A DNA stretch of 64,000 nt from NCBI RefSeq assembly GCF_900107995.1, contig NZ_FNUM01000005.1, positions 1 through 64,000 on the forward strand, read 5' to 3'. The notes under the pieces were generated by a model, which was not told where the DNA came from, searched no databases, and saw only the letters and a program-made list of their open reading frames with translations. The translations under genes and the position numbers were made by a program. Source of the stretch: Alcanivorax sp. DSM 26293 (lineage in GTDB: Bacteria; Pseudomonadota; Gammaproteobacteria; Pseudomonadales; Alcanivoracaceae). Below are positions 31,501 to 40,609 of the stretch, piece by piece; the stretch's first letter is position 1, and the number at the start of each line of letters is the position of its first letter.

Positions 31501-33372
31501 ATGCTGAAGTGGTCTGCCATGGTGTTGATGCTGGTCAGCTCACTGGCCTGGGGACGGCTGGATAAGCCGCATCAGGTACAGGAACTGGCCTATGGGGAAG
31601 TGGCCTATCTCTACCTGCAAGGCGACTATTTTGCCGCTTTGACCCGGGCACAAATGGCCCTGGAGCGGGGGGAGGTGGATGTGCACCGGGCCGACCTGGA
31701 GGTGCTGCTGGGAGCCATGTACAGCGCCTACGGTATGCCGGAGGATGCTGAGCGTGTCTTCAGTGCCCTGCTGGATCAGCAGGTCAGTGGCGAGGTGGCC
31801 CAGCGAGCCTGGATTCATCTGGCCGGTCTTTTCTACCGCCAGCAAAAATACCAGCGAGCCCTGGAGACCCTGGAACAGCAGGTGGGTACCCCTCCTGAAG
31901 GCTTGCAAGAGGTCTACCTCAGTCTGCGGGCACGGGTCTTGATGCGCCTGGGCCGCTATGAGAAGGCGGCGGAATCCCTGGATGCCTTTGCTGAAAATCA
32001 CCCGCTCAATGCCTATCTGCGATACAACCTGGCGATCAGCTGGATCAATGGCAAGCACCCGGGGCTGGGCCAGGAATGGTTGTGGGAGCTGGCCAATCTG
32101 CCGCCCGGCGCACCGGAAGTGAATGCCATCAAGGACAAGGCCATGCTGGCCCTGGCCATCTACATGCTGCGCAGCGACCAGGAAGACCGTGCCCTGCAAC
32201 TGCTTCGTGACGCGCGCCTGGAAGGGCCCTTTGCCGATGTATCCCTGTTGCTTTATGCCCGTGCCCTGCTGATCGAGAACCAGCCGGCCCGGGCCCTGCC
32301 GGTGCTGCAGAAACTGGACCGGCAATCAATTCAGCGCTCCACGGTGCAGGAAGCGCAGCTGGCCATCCCTTACCTTTACGAGCAGATGGGCGATCAGCGC
32401 TCCGCGCGTCAGGCTTTCCAGACCGCATTGGAACGTTTTGACGGGCTGGAGCAATACCTGCTGGAGGTGGAGGCACGCATTGCCAGCGGCGCCTGGTTTG
32501 AGGAAATGGTGGGTGAGCCCCGCTGGTCCACCGCCATGGACCCGGTGCCGCCGTTTCTGCCGAAACGGGTAAAGAGCTTCCCCACGTTTTATGAATGGTT
32601 TGCCACCACGGAATTCCAGCATGGTTGGCACAATTATCACGAGCTGATGCGTCAGCGGAATCTGCTCACCCAATGGCAGAATACCCTGCCTGCCATGCAG
32701 ACCATGCTCGCCGCCCATGAGCGAAAGCATCAGCAGGTCAGACCCCAGGCGAAGGCCCTGCTTCGGGAGTTGTCCCAGCAGGATTTTCAGGAGCGCCTGA
32801 CCCGATTGCAGCGAGACTATGACACGGCGGTATCCGAGCAGGACCCCCTGCCGTTTGCCACCGACAAGGAGCAACGCCTTTGGGAGGCCCAGCAGGAAGC
32901 GGAGCGCAAGACCCGTGGCTGGGGCAAGCGCAAACGGCCGGATATGACCGCCAAGCTGGATTTCTACAAAGGCATTCTGCTTTGGGAAATGCAGGAGGAT
33001 ATCGTACCGCGGCAATGGCAACGAAAGCAGGAGCTCAGTGAGATCAGCACCCTGCTGGATCAGACCCGGGTGTTACGCAGCCGGGTCATGGTGGCCAGCA
33101 ACCGGGTACAGCGGCTGGAATACTTCCGCCAGGAACTGCCCGCCCTGGAGCGGGAGCTGGCCAGCTTGCAACAGCGTGGTGAGCGACTCATGCGCCGTCA
33201 GCAGTACTCGCTGCAAGCCTCGGCGTTTGAACAGGTCACGGTAACCCGCAAAAGACTGAAACGGTTCAGTGCGGCGGCCCATGAGGGGCTGGCGGATCTG
33301 TATAACAAGGCGTTGCGCAATCGCCGGGAGCCGGCGGCGGCTGCCAGTGGTGTCGAGGCGCCGGTAGAGTAG
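31501..33372 (+). CDS. Large exported TPR-repeat protein
   Basis: A 623-residue protein with a signal peptide (MLKWSAMVLMLVSSLAWG). Residues about 25-330 form TPR-like helical hairpins (examples: YLYLQGDYFAALTRAQMALE, LARLFYR-like units and YLRYNLAISWINGK). The C-terminal half is long, charged and coiled-coil-like (for example the region around residues 520-600). The ATG at 31501 has GAGG upstream within the stop of the preceding gene, so translation is coupled. It is probably a scaffold for an envelope assembly; no enzyme motif is present. Confidence 0.7.
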   Translation: MLKWSAMVLMLVSSLAWGRLDKPHQVQELAYGEVAYLYLQGDYFAALTRAQMALERGEVDVHRADLEVLLGAMYSAYGMPEDAERVFSALLDQQVSGEVAQRAWIHLAGLFYRQQKYQRALETLEQQVGTPPEGLQEVYLSLRARVLMRLGRYEKAAESLDAFAENHPLNAYLRYNLAISWINGKHPGLGQEWLWELANLPPGAPEVNAIKDKAMLALAIYMLRSDQEDRALQLLRDARLEGPFADVSLLLYARALLIENQPARALPVLQKLDRQSIQRSTVQEAQLAIPYLYEQMGDQRSARQAFQTALERFDGLEQYLLEVEARIASGAWFEEMVGEPRWSTAMDPVPPFLPKRVKSFPTFYEWFATTEFQHGWHNYHELMRQRNLLTQWQNTLPAMQTMLAAHERKHQQVRPQAKALLRELSQQDFQERLTRLQRDYDTAVSEQDPLPFATDKEQRLWEAQQEAERKTRGWGKRKRPDMTAKLDFYKGILLWEMQEDIVPRQWQRKQELSEISTLLDQTRVLRSRVMVASNRVQRLEYFRQELPALERELASLQQRGERLMRRQQYSLQASAFEQVTVTRKRLKRFSAAAHEGLADLYNKALRNRREPAAAASGVEAPVE

Positions 33373-33472
33373 GCGCTGACACTCTTGTCGCCTGGCGCTC
33401 AGGGTGCCGAGGACAACCGGGGTAGCGGCTTTATGGCTGCCTTGCTGATGGACAACAGATTGATGGCAGGGC

Positions 33473-34090
33473 ATGGCCATGGATGGATACGGGGTACTGT
33501 TACTGATACCGGTAATGATGCTGCTGGCGGCGCTGCCCAGTACCAGTGTGGCGCTGGTGGTGGTGAGTTCTGCCCGACTGGGCGTGGGGCACGGCCTCTG
33601 GGTCGCTGCCGGTATTGTGGTGGCAGATCTGCTGTTTGCCGGCCTTGCCCTGTGGGGCATGACCGAATTGGCGCGGCAGCTGGGTGGTTTTTTTTCGCTG
33701 GTCCGAATTCTCGCCGGGCTCTGGCTGGTGTGGTTCGGCATCACGCTTATCCGCAGTCGTGACACAACCGTCAGCGGCGCGTCCATCAGGGGGAGTAGCA
33801 AGGTGGCCAGCTTTCTGGCCGGGCTGGCGGTCACCCTGGGCGATATCAAGGCGATGGTGTTCTACGCGAGCCTGTTTCCCCTGTTTGTGGATATGCACAC
33901 CCCGGCTGTCGGGTATCTTGTTACGGTATTGCTGATTACGGTTTTCAGTGTGGGTGGCGTTAAGGCCATCTATGCGTTGCTGGCCGAGCGGATTGCCCGT
34001 CACCGTCATCCCCAATGGCGAAAGCCCCTGAACATGGTCGCCGGCTGCACCATGATTGGCGCCGGCACTTGGCTGGTAGTCCGCCCCTAG
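33473..34090 (+). CDS. LysE/RhtB-family amino acid exporter
   Basis: A 205-residue inner-membrane protein with about six spans. The family hallmark near the N terminus is the helix VALVVVSSARLGVGHGLWVA, followed by WLVWFGITLIRS and the central FLAGLAVTLGDIKAMVFYAS segment. LysE/RhtB proteins export amino acids or related metabolites using the proton gradient. The start may be ATG 33473 or ATG 33479; the second has better spacing from AGGG. The exported compound cannot be told. The gene converges on apbE with only about 36 nt between stops, bridged by a small hairpin (GGAATAGCGG / CCGCCTATTCC). Confidence 0.85.
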   Translation: MAMDGYGVLLLIPVMMLLAALPSTSVALVVVSSARLGVGHGLWVAAGIVVADLLFAGLALWGMTELARQLGGFFSLVRILAGLWLVWFGITLIRSRDTTVSGASIRGSSKVASFLAGLAVTLGDIKAMVFYASLFPLFVDMHTPAVGYLVTVLLITVFSVGGVKAIYALLAERIARHRHPQWRKPLNMVAGCTMIGAGTWLVVRP

Positions 34091-34126
34091 GAGCGAAACG
34101 GGAATAGCGGGGAGGGGGAGTGCCGC

Positions 34127-35101
34127 CTATTCCGGTGCGGTGAGATCGTTGGAATAAACCACGTTACCGCGGCGATCGATGATGATGGCGGAGGTGTTCG
34201 CCAGCTGATTGATCAGCGCCAGACCTTTTTCCACTCCCAGCACAAAGACACTGGTCGAGAGAGCATCTGCGTCCAGGCTGTTGCCGGCCAGTACGGTAAC
34301 GCTGGCCAGGCCATCAACGCTCTTGCCGGTTTGCGGCGACAGGATATGGTGGATGCGGCGGCCATCACGGATAAAGTAGCGCTGGTAGTCGCCGGAGGTG
34401 GACATGGCCAGGTCGGCGATGGGCAGTCGCATGGCCACCTTTTCCCGATTACGGGGATGCTGGATGCCGACTTCCCAGGGTCGCCCCCGGTGGTCGCCAA
34501 GCACATAGCTGTCGCCGCCCAGTGACAACCAGGCATGGGCAATGCCTGCTTCTTTCAAAAGCGCGATGCCCCGATCAATCGCATACCCCTTGGCGATGCC
34601 GCCCAGGTCGATGCGGGTGCCGGGAGAACGAAAATGCACGCGATGATCCGGTAGCAAGGCAATACGGTCGGCGCCGATGTGACGTGTGGCATCGGCCAGC
34701 GCTGTCTCATCCGGTGCCTTGCCTTGCCGATAGTCATAGAGATGACCGGCACTGGCAAAGGTGATATCGAAGGCGCCGTCGGTGAGCTGATAGAAATAGA
34801 GAGACCGTTCCAGTAGCTGGTAAAACTCCGGGCTGATGGTTTGCGGTGCCTTGTGCCCCAGCCGGTTGAGCCGGGCAAGCTCGCTATCGTCCACCCAGGG
34901 GGAGAGCAACTGGTTGAGCCGTTCCATCTCCGTTTCCAGTTGCTGGAACAGGTCGGTGGCATCGTCTTCGGACCACAGGGAGACGCTTGCGCGGGTGCCC
35001 ATCACATCCCAGTGGTGCTGTTGCCAGTTGGCGTACACGGGGAGTGACAATAGCAGCACAAGGCAGGCAAACAGTGCGCGCAGCAGGTGGGGGCGAAGCA
35101 T
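34127..35101 (-). CDS. apbE: ApbE, periplasmic FAD:protein FMN transferase
   Basis: A 324-residue exported ApbE. The ATG at 35101 starts a signal peptide (MLRPHLLRALFACLVLLLSL). Family motifs are GTRASVSLW, SPWVDDSELARLN, DGAFDITF, RIDLGGIAKGYAIDRG, HAWLSLGGDSYVLG and the metal-binding TGKSVDGLASVTV. The enzyme attaches FMN to Thr or Ser of target proteins in the periplasm. It lies downstream of a DUF1501-like gene after a 28-nt hairpin. No protein in the neighbourhood shows a flavinylation motif I would trust. A distant partner set (TlpA, DUF4266, DUF3570) lies at 44.7-46.6 kb. Confidence 0.92.
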   Translation of the reverse strand: MLRPHLLRALFACLVLLLSLPVYANWQQHHWDVMGTRASVSLWSEDDATDLFQQLETEMERLNQLLSPWVDDSELARLNRLGHKAPQTISPEFYQLLERSLYFYQLTDGAFDITFASAGHLYDYRQGKAPDETALADATRHIGADRIALLPDHRVHFRSPGTRIDLGGIAKGYAIDRGIALLKEAGIAHAWLSLGGDSYVLGDHRGRPWEVGIQHPRNREKVAMRLPIADLAMSTSGDYQRYFIRDGRRIHHILSPQTGKSVDGLASVTVLAGNSLDADALSTSVFVLGVEKGLALINQLANTSAIIIDRRGNVVYSNDLTAPE

Positions 35102-35128
35102 CAGCGTATCCGGGACCAGTGTGTGGAT

Positions 35129-35156
35129 GTTGGCGCTTTGCCAGCAAAGCGCCAAC
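35129..35156. repeat. Perfect 13-bp hairpin between DUF1501-like gene and apbE
   Basis: GTTGGCGCTTTGC, loop CA, GCAAAGCGCCAAC. No T-run follows on the minus strand, so it is more likely an mRNA stability or processing element, or a member of the TTGGAGC palindrome family, than a terminator. It separates two co-directional genes. Confidence 0.65.
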
Positions 35157-35164
35157 GGTGACGG

Positions 35165-36745
35165 TCAGGTAATGGTACCACTGACGATGGGCTCGAAGGC
35201 GGTGAGCCGGTCCATGGAAGCGCTGTTGCCCAGACTGTGATTGGGGAACTTCTCCGAGAACAAGCCCTGCTCACCATGAAGCGCCATGTAGTTAAGCCAC
35301 ACGGTCTCTGCCAGCAAGTTCACGTTGTTGGCGGCCGGGGTGCCGGCGGTCTCCACCGAGGCATCCGGGCGCATCCAGCCCAGCTGCTGATGCTGTTCGG
35401 CGGTGCCGCCTACGGTATTCAGGGTGGGACGTCCGTTGGGGTTGTAGACCAGGAAGAAGGATGCCGCGGTGGAAGAATTATCGCCGGTCCATTCGCCCTT
35501 GCCACGGCCCTCCGCGGAATCATCAATGCGCCCGTTGCTGGCCACGGAGCCATCACTGAACACATAGATCATCAGTGGTACCCCTTTGCGGCGGGCGTAC
35601 TCCAGGCAGGCGCCCATGCAGCGTCCGGCACGGCGGTCACGGATTTCGCCGGTGCCCCGTTCGCCGGTGTGATAGTCAAAGCCGCCCATGCTGATACAGC
35701 CGGCACCGGCGTAACCGTTGACGACCAGTTTCATTACCGAAGCGGTTTTTTCAAATTCCCGATCGTTGAGTTCGGCGTCCGAGAAGATGCTGAGGATGTC
35801 CATGTCCTCACGGATATCCAGGGTGGAAGGATCGCCGTAGCGGTCGGTGATATCGGCCGCTTCCACATAACCACAGCGCAGCAGGTTGCGCAGGTTGTCG
35901 CGGCGGTTGGCATCGGTCAGGCCGCTGTCGATACGGTCGATGCGCTTGTGGCTGATGCGGGCGATGGACTCCATCACCGACACCGCATCCGCCTGATCAA
36001 GCAGGCCGACCAGTTTGCCGGTGTCTACCAGGCCGGTCACATCCGAGCGGCGATCGATTTTGGTGGGGCGGGCCGAGGCAATGATGGAGCGGTCCGGCGC
36101 CATGGAGTTGCCGCCGGAGACCGAGCTGCGCGAACCAATCAGCGAAAGCAGTTCGCCGTCGGCGCCCGCGTTGAAGATACCGTACATGGGGTTGTGAGGA
36201 TTGTTGGCGGTATCGTTTTCCGAGCGCGCCGGAATCACGCAACCATTCACGTTGCCGACGGCATTCTGTGCCTTGTCCAGGATGCCCAGCAGGAAAGGCG
36301 AATCACTGTGAAAAGCCAGCCCAAGATCCGTGTTGATGGTGTTCGGATCATTGTTGGGTGCCATGTTGCCGGGCAGGCCCAGCTTGGAGTAGCCAGCACT
36401 GCTGAGAAAATCCTGTTGTCCGCCCTGGCCCCCCACCAGCACGTTGGAGCCGGCGATGTTGGCGCCGCCAGCCAGATCGAAACAGATAAAGGGAATCTTG
36501 CCGGCGCCGGCGGCAGCGATACCGCAATCGGTTTTCATCCCTTCCAGGTCGCCGGACAGAGCGGCCATGGCCTCGCGGGGATTACTGAACAGCCCGAACA
36601 GGCCCACGCTGCCGAAGGCGGCCCCGGTGATCAGGCCGCGCCCCAGCATGTCCCGGCGGCTGACCGGCTTGCCATGTCCCAGGTTCAACAGCGGTGCATC
36701 CGGGTGCAGGGGCTGTCGACGTTTTCTGAAAAAGTTACGTTTCAT
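35165..36745 (-). CDS. Tat-exported DUF1501-like protein
   Basis: A 526-residue protein. The N terminus carries a twin-arginine signal (SRRDMLGRGLITGAAFGSVG, from about residue 29), so it is folded before export, perhaps with a metal. The body has features I associate with DUF1501/DUF1552-type proteins (ICFDLAGGANIAGSNVLVGG, then GGFDYHTGERGTGEIRDRRA and VPLMIYVFSDGS, akin to alkaline-phosphatase-like folds). DUF1501 proteins in planctomycetes are paired with secreted CxxCH proteins; here two such genes lie directly upstream. Catalytic activity is unknown. The ATG at 36745 has the expected n-region. Confidence 0.6.
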   Translation of the reverse strand: MKRNFFRKRRQPLHPDAPLLNLGHGKPVSRRDMLGRGLITGAAFGSVGLFGLFSNPREAMAALSGDLEGMKTDCGIAAAGAGKIPFICFDLAGGANIAGSNVLVGGQGGQQDFLSSAGYSKLGLPGNMAPNNDPNTINTDLGLAFHSDSPFLLGILDKAQNAVGNVNGCVIPARSENDTANNPHNPMYGIFNAGADGELLSLIGSRSSVSGGNSMAPDRSIIASARPTKIDRRSDVTGLVDTGKLVGLLDQADAVSVMESIARISHKRIDRIDSGLTDANRRDNLRNLLRCGYVEAADITDRYGDPSTLDIREDMDILSIFSDAELNDREFEKTASVMKLVVNGYAGAGCISMGGFDYHTGERGTGEIRDRRAGRCMGACLEYARRKGVPLMIYVFSDGSVASNGRIDDSAEGRGKGEWTGDNSSTAASFFLVYNPNGRPTLNTVGGTAEQHQQLGWMRPDASVETAGTPAANNVNLLAETVWLNYMALHGEQGLFSEKFPNHSLGNSASMDRLTAFEPIVSGTIT

Positions 36746-36766
36746 GATTCTGTCCCCAAACAGGCT

Positions 36767-39217
36767 CTATTGCATCAGCATGGTGGCGCTGCCCAGCATG
36801 GCCGCACAGGCCGCCTTGGCGGCAGTGGCGGTGCGTTCCACGCAGTCGCTGCTGCACTGGGTCAGGTTGGTATCAAATAGCAGCTGTTCCAGTTCTCCTT
36901 CCACATCGGCGCGGGCCGGCTGGTCGGCCTGACCATTGCCGACCATGCGTTCGAATAGCGGTGAAATCACCCAGTCACGCCATTGCTGAGGGGTGATGGT
37001 GTTGGCGCCGGCGTTGTAGTTGAGCCCCACGAACAGAGGGGGAATGGCGGCATCATTGGTGCGTTCGGCCTCCACCAGCGCGTTGCAGTATTCGATGGCT
37101 AACTGGGCGACGCCCACCTGGTGAGCAGTGAGGAACGCCTCGATGTTTTCCTCGCTGGGCAGTTGGGTGCGCAGGCGCTGGTAAGTGTCGGGCACATCGC
37201 CGTAGCCTTCCGGGACCCGGGTAAGGGTGCTCATGGTGGCGTTGATTTCCGCAAAATTGCGGAGCCCGGCAAGAGGTTGCTCTCCGTATTCATTGGGTGT
37301 CAGCGGCAGGGGCTGTGGTTCGGTGTGAACATGGGTATGGCTGCCTAGGCGTTCGAAGGTCAGGAAGAATTCGTCATTGTCCTGACCCTGTTCCACCGGT
37401 AGCAGGGTGCCCAGGCGTGACAGGGTTTCCCCCTGTTCGCTGTAGCCGTCACCACCGATCTGCGTATCCAGGGTGGCGAAGGCTTGCGCCACGTCCGGCA
37501 CCTGGCCGTTGATGCCCAGCCGCAGGCCGGCCAGGGGAACTTCATCACTGACAATGTCCTGTTCCAGGTTGATGAAGTAGGGGGCGGCGAACAGGTAGCT
37601 GAAGTTATCAAAGCGGGACACTTCAAACACCACATAGGCACCGGGTTGATCGATCAGGTGGCCAATATAGAACGGCAGGAAGTAACGCTCGCCCACGCCG
37701 GCGTCAAAGTTGGTACGAATCTGCGCTTCGGTGAGGGCGCGGTTGTGGATGGCTGCAAAGCGGATCACGCCTTCCCAGGGCCGGTCACTGGAGGCTTCAT
37801 TACCCAGCACCAGGGCAAAGGTGTCATCCCAGGTGTTGAGAAGGGCGGGGGTGACCGGGTCAGTGGCACCATTACGCACGCCATTGATGTAGATCTGCCG
37901 GCCGTTTACCGGATCGAAGGTCACTGCCACATGCTGCAGGCTGGCCTGCAGCGGGTCATCGGCGGTGTCCAGTGCCGGTTCGCCGTTGCCGTCGGTGGCT
38001 TCGCCGATTCGCTGAAGTACCTGATAGTTGCTGCCGCTTTGCGCCAAGGTCAGGTTGCGGGCGTCCGGGCCGGCGGAGTAGCTGATGATGTGCGCATCAT
38101 CCTGGCCGGTGCTGGCGGGTACCAGCCAGGCTTCCAGTGTCAGCTCGCCGGTGGCACGGATCATGTCGCTGAGTTTCTTGCTGGTGGCCGTGCTGCCCTG
38201 GGCCTTGCCGTTGTTGAGGCGGATGCCCCAGCCGCCTTCCCAGGTCACGTCGCCGCTGAACTGGAGGTGAATGGCCGGGTCCACGCCGGAGCTGTCAAAG
38301 GCGGTCAGGCCTTCGCCGGTCTTGAATTCATAGCGGGCGATGATGTTGCTTTCGTAGCGGCCGCCACCGGCAGCCAGGGTGCCGTCGTCCACATTCAGTG
38401 ACTTGCTCAGCACCAGGTCGCTGTCCGGCGCGGTGGGGATAATGGCATCCGCCATGGCACGAATGGCATTTTCCATGGCCTGGGCATCACTGTCGCAGTC
38501 GTCGCTCCAGCAGTTGTGGCTGTCTTCGCCCAGGCGCTCGACCAGTCGGCTCAGCTCCGGGCTGTTCAGGTCTATTTTGCTGCGCGCGGCAATGTAGGCC
38601 TCGTTCACGTCATCCGCGGCCAGGTAGGGGCCCTGCGGAGTGTTGGCGTCACTCTGGTGGCAGTCGCTGCAATGGTCATCCAGAAGCGGGTAGACATGGG
38701 TCTGGAAGAGACTGGGATCCTGGGGGAAGTTCTTGCTGTTTCCCGGGTCCTTGATTGGCGGTTCTTCCAGTTCCGTGGTGCCGCCGCCCAGTCCCAGGCT
38801 TTCGCCTGCCCAGGCGCTGATCCAGGTGCTGATCTGGTCGGCACAGAACTGCGGGTCGGATTCCCAGCAGTTATGCCCACCGGCCACTTTCTGAACCATC
38901 TGCGAGGACGCAGGCTGGTTGAGGTTGATCAGCGGGTTTGCCGCTGAATAGGCCTGGTTGATATCGCCGGTCTGCAGGAAAGCCGGTTGCTGGTCACGGT
39001 GACAGGCGCCGCAACGCTGTTCACTGACCAGGTTATTCCAGATGTAGATCTTGAACGCGGAGACGTCGGCGTTGCGCGGCGCCGGGCCATCATAATTGAC
39101 GTTGTTGTTGCCGCCACCATTGTTGCGATTCGGGGTGGTGTCGGAGCCGCTGCCGCTGCCGCCGCAGCCGCTGATCAGTGCGGCACAAAGTACGCTGACA
39201 AGTGGAAGATATCGCAT
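36767..39217 (-). CDS. LamG-domain lipoprotein with two CxxCH haem motifs
   Basis: An 816-residue lipoprotein (lipobox LISGC, Cys18). Near the N terminus CGACH (about residue 66) and, after about 115 residues, CSDCH are c-type haem attachment motifs, each in a segment like the planctomycete PSCyt1 domain. Residues about 270-470 form a LamG/concanavalin-like sandwich (LTLEAWLVPASTGQDDAHII), a carbohydrate- or ligand-binding fold. The C-terminal third is of unknown type. The ATG at 39217 lies four bases after the stop of the preceding gene. It would be an outer-membrane or surface electron carrier with a binding module. Confidence 0.75.
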   Translation of the reverse strand: MRYLPLVSVLCAALISGCGGSGSGSDTTPNRNNGGGNNNVNYDGPAPRNADVSAFKIYIWNNLVSEQRCGACHRDQQPAFLQTGDINQAYSAANPLINLNQPASSQMVQKVAGGHNCWESDPQFCADQISTWISAWAGESLGLGGGTTELEEPPIKDPGNSKNFPQDPSLFQTHVYPLLDDHCSDCHQSDANTPQGPYLAADDVNEAYIAARSKIDLNSPELSRLVERLGEDSHNCWSDDCDSDAQAMENAIRAMADAIIPTAPDSDLVLSKSLNVDDGTLAAGGGRYESNIIARYEFKTGEGLTAFDSSGVDPAIHLQFSGDVTWEGGWGIRLNNGKAQGSTATSKKLSDMIRATGELTLEAWLVPASTGQDDAHIISYSAGPDARNLTLAQSGSNYQVLQRIGEATDGNGEPALDTADDPLQASLQHVAVTFDPVNGRQIYINGVRNGATDPVTPALLNTWDDTFALVLGNEASSDRPWEGVIRFAAIHNRALTEAQIRTNFDAGVGERYFLPFYIGHLIDQPGAYVVFEVSRFDNFSYLFAAPYFINLEQDIVSDEVPLAGLRLGINGQVPDVAQAFATLDTQIGGDGYSEQGETLSRLGTLLPVEQGQDNDEFFLTFERLGSHTHVHTEPQPLPLTPNEYGEQPLAGLRNFAEINATMSTLTRVPEGYGDVPDTYQRLRTQLPSEENIEAFLTAHQVGVAQLAIEYCNALVEAERTNDAAIPPLFVGLNYNAGANTITPQQWRDWVISPLFERMVGNGQADQPARADVEGELEQLLFDTNLTQCSSDCVERTATAAKAACAAMLGSATMLMQ

Positions 39218-39221
39218 CGCC

Positions 39222-40406
39222 TCAGTCCCCCATGCAGTAGGTGGCCGCATCGGCAAACAGCGTCTTCATGCGGTAGTTATCATTTTTGAACTGACTGGTC
39301 ATGCTGGCCAGTTGGGCGGTGTCGTTCCCGTCTGCGGGCTTGCGCAGGCAGACGGCCTCAAACACTTTTTCTGCCTGGCAGGTAGCAAATACCTCGCTGT
39401 GGGCCAGCTCCCGCCCCAGGCTGGCGGCGCCACTGCCGCTGCCGTTCAGGTTCGGGTCCCAGCCCAGGTTGGCATTGGGGCCTTCACGCCAGTAATTGTC
39501 CCAGCTGTCGTCGGGGGTGATGTAGCCCCAGGGAAAGTTGTTGCTGTTGATCAGATATTTGCCTTGCACCCGGGTGCCGGTGTCCGGGTCGGCACTGGTG
39601 TTGTAGACCATGCGGCCACCATCCCCTTCCTGGGGGCCTTCCCAGTCGTAGTAGGCAAATCCCTGGGCCAGTGGGTCCATGCCACTGTGACAGCTGATGC
39701 AGTTGTTACGGAAAATCCGGCTGTCGCCGCCCGGGCTGCGGCTCACATCCTGGCGGATGCGGTCGGAGGGGCGGGTGGTGTCCTGGACCTGTTCCAGGTC
39801 TCGGCAGAGATGGTTCATCAGGGTAAAGCGCAGCATGGCCCGATTGGTGCCGGCATAGAAAAAGGCATTGGCAGCGGCACGGGTGGTCAATACACCGGCC
39901 ACAGCCTGGGAGGGGGTGCCGTACTGGCTGGCCTGGCTGCTGGCAGAAAGCACCTGGGCCAGGTTGGCGTGCTGGCTCTCCAGGTTGCGGTAATGGGCAT
40001 TGCTGTCCGCAGAGGCTGGCGGACTGACGTTGCCCACATAAAGCAGGTCATCGTAAAGAATGCGGCGAAAGTCCAGATCGTCGCGAATCGCGCCAATCAC
40101 CGTGGCGGTGTAATCATTCAGGGGAGCGAACACATCCTGGGCTTCATTGGTCCAGGGTGTGGCGAATTGCTTGAGTGTGACGTTATAGAACGCCGGGTGC
40201 TCCATGGCCAATTCGGCGGCATCACGGGGGCCGCTGGAGGCATTGCCCTCGATCAGGTTCACCATGGTGTTCAATGTGGCGGCATCCGCCGGCACGCCGG
40301 CAAGACGGTTGTGTATGCGTTGCGCCTGGTCGCGACTGTTGGCCATGCCTGTTACAGGCAGGCTCAAAGCCAGCGCCACCAGAAAGATCCCCCGATAGCC
40401 TTTCAT
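39222..40406 (-). CDS. Exported DUF1588/DUF1585-like CxxCH protein
   Basis: A 394-residue protein with a signal peptide (MKGYRGIFLVALALSLPVTG). The segment NNCISCHSGMDPLAQGFAYY closely follows the planctomycete DUF1588 pattern, in which a CxxCH haem site is followed by a DP and aromatic residues. The region before it is helical. It is first of a three-gene run with the LamG/CxxCH lipoprotein and the Tat-exported DUF1501-like protein. It probably acts as a periplasmic or surface haem protein; the substrate is unknown. ATG at 40406 is chosen for the signal peptide. Confidence 0.72.
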   Translation of the reverse strand: MKGYRGIFLVALALSLPVTGMANSRDQAQRIHNRLAGVPADAATLNTMVNLIEGNASSGPRDAAELAMEHPAFYNVTLKQFATPWTNEAQDVFAPLNDYTATVIGAIRDDLDFRRILYDDLLYVGNVSPPASADSNAHYRNLESQHANLAQVLSASSQASQYGTPSQAVAGVLTTRAAANAFFYAGTNRAMLRFTLMNHLCRDLEQVQDTTRPSDRIRQDVSRSPGGDSRIFRNNCISCHSGMDPLAQGFAYYDWEGPQEGDGGRMVYNTSADPDTGTRVQGKYLINSNNFPWGYITPDDSWDNYWREGPNANLGWDPNLNGSGSGAASLGRELAHSEVFATCQAEKVFEAVCLRKPADGNDTAQLASMTSQFKNDNYRMKTLFADAATYCMGD

Positions 40407-40609
40407 GGCTGTATCCTTTTTCTTTGTTACGGTGTCGGTTGGTTGCCATTGGTTGGCAGCCCAAAGCGACCGTTTAACAGATTTCCCGTTTCCCGCAGTT
40501 ATTGTCCATGACATTCTGCATCAGGCTCTGTGAATTGGGGCCCAGAAAATCAAGATCGGATTCGCGATACTGACACAAACCAGAAAAAAACGGACGAACG
40601 GTGGAAATA
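40407..40609. promoter_or_regulatory. Divergent promoter region of the haem-protein genes
   Basis: About 200 nt between the start codons of two divergent CxxCH-protein operons. It holds the repeated word GGTTGG in GGTTGGTTGCCATTGGTTGG (40437-40456) and an A-rich tract just before the plus-strand start. No sigma-70 promoter stands out with confidence. Shared regulation of both directions is plausible from the layout. Confidence 0.35.
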
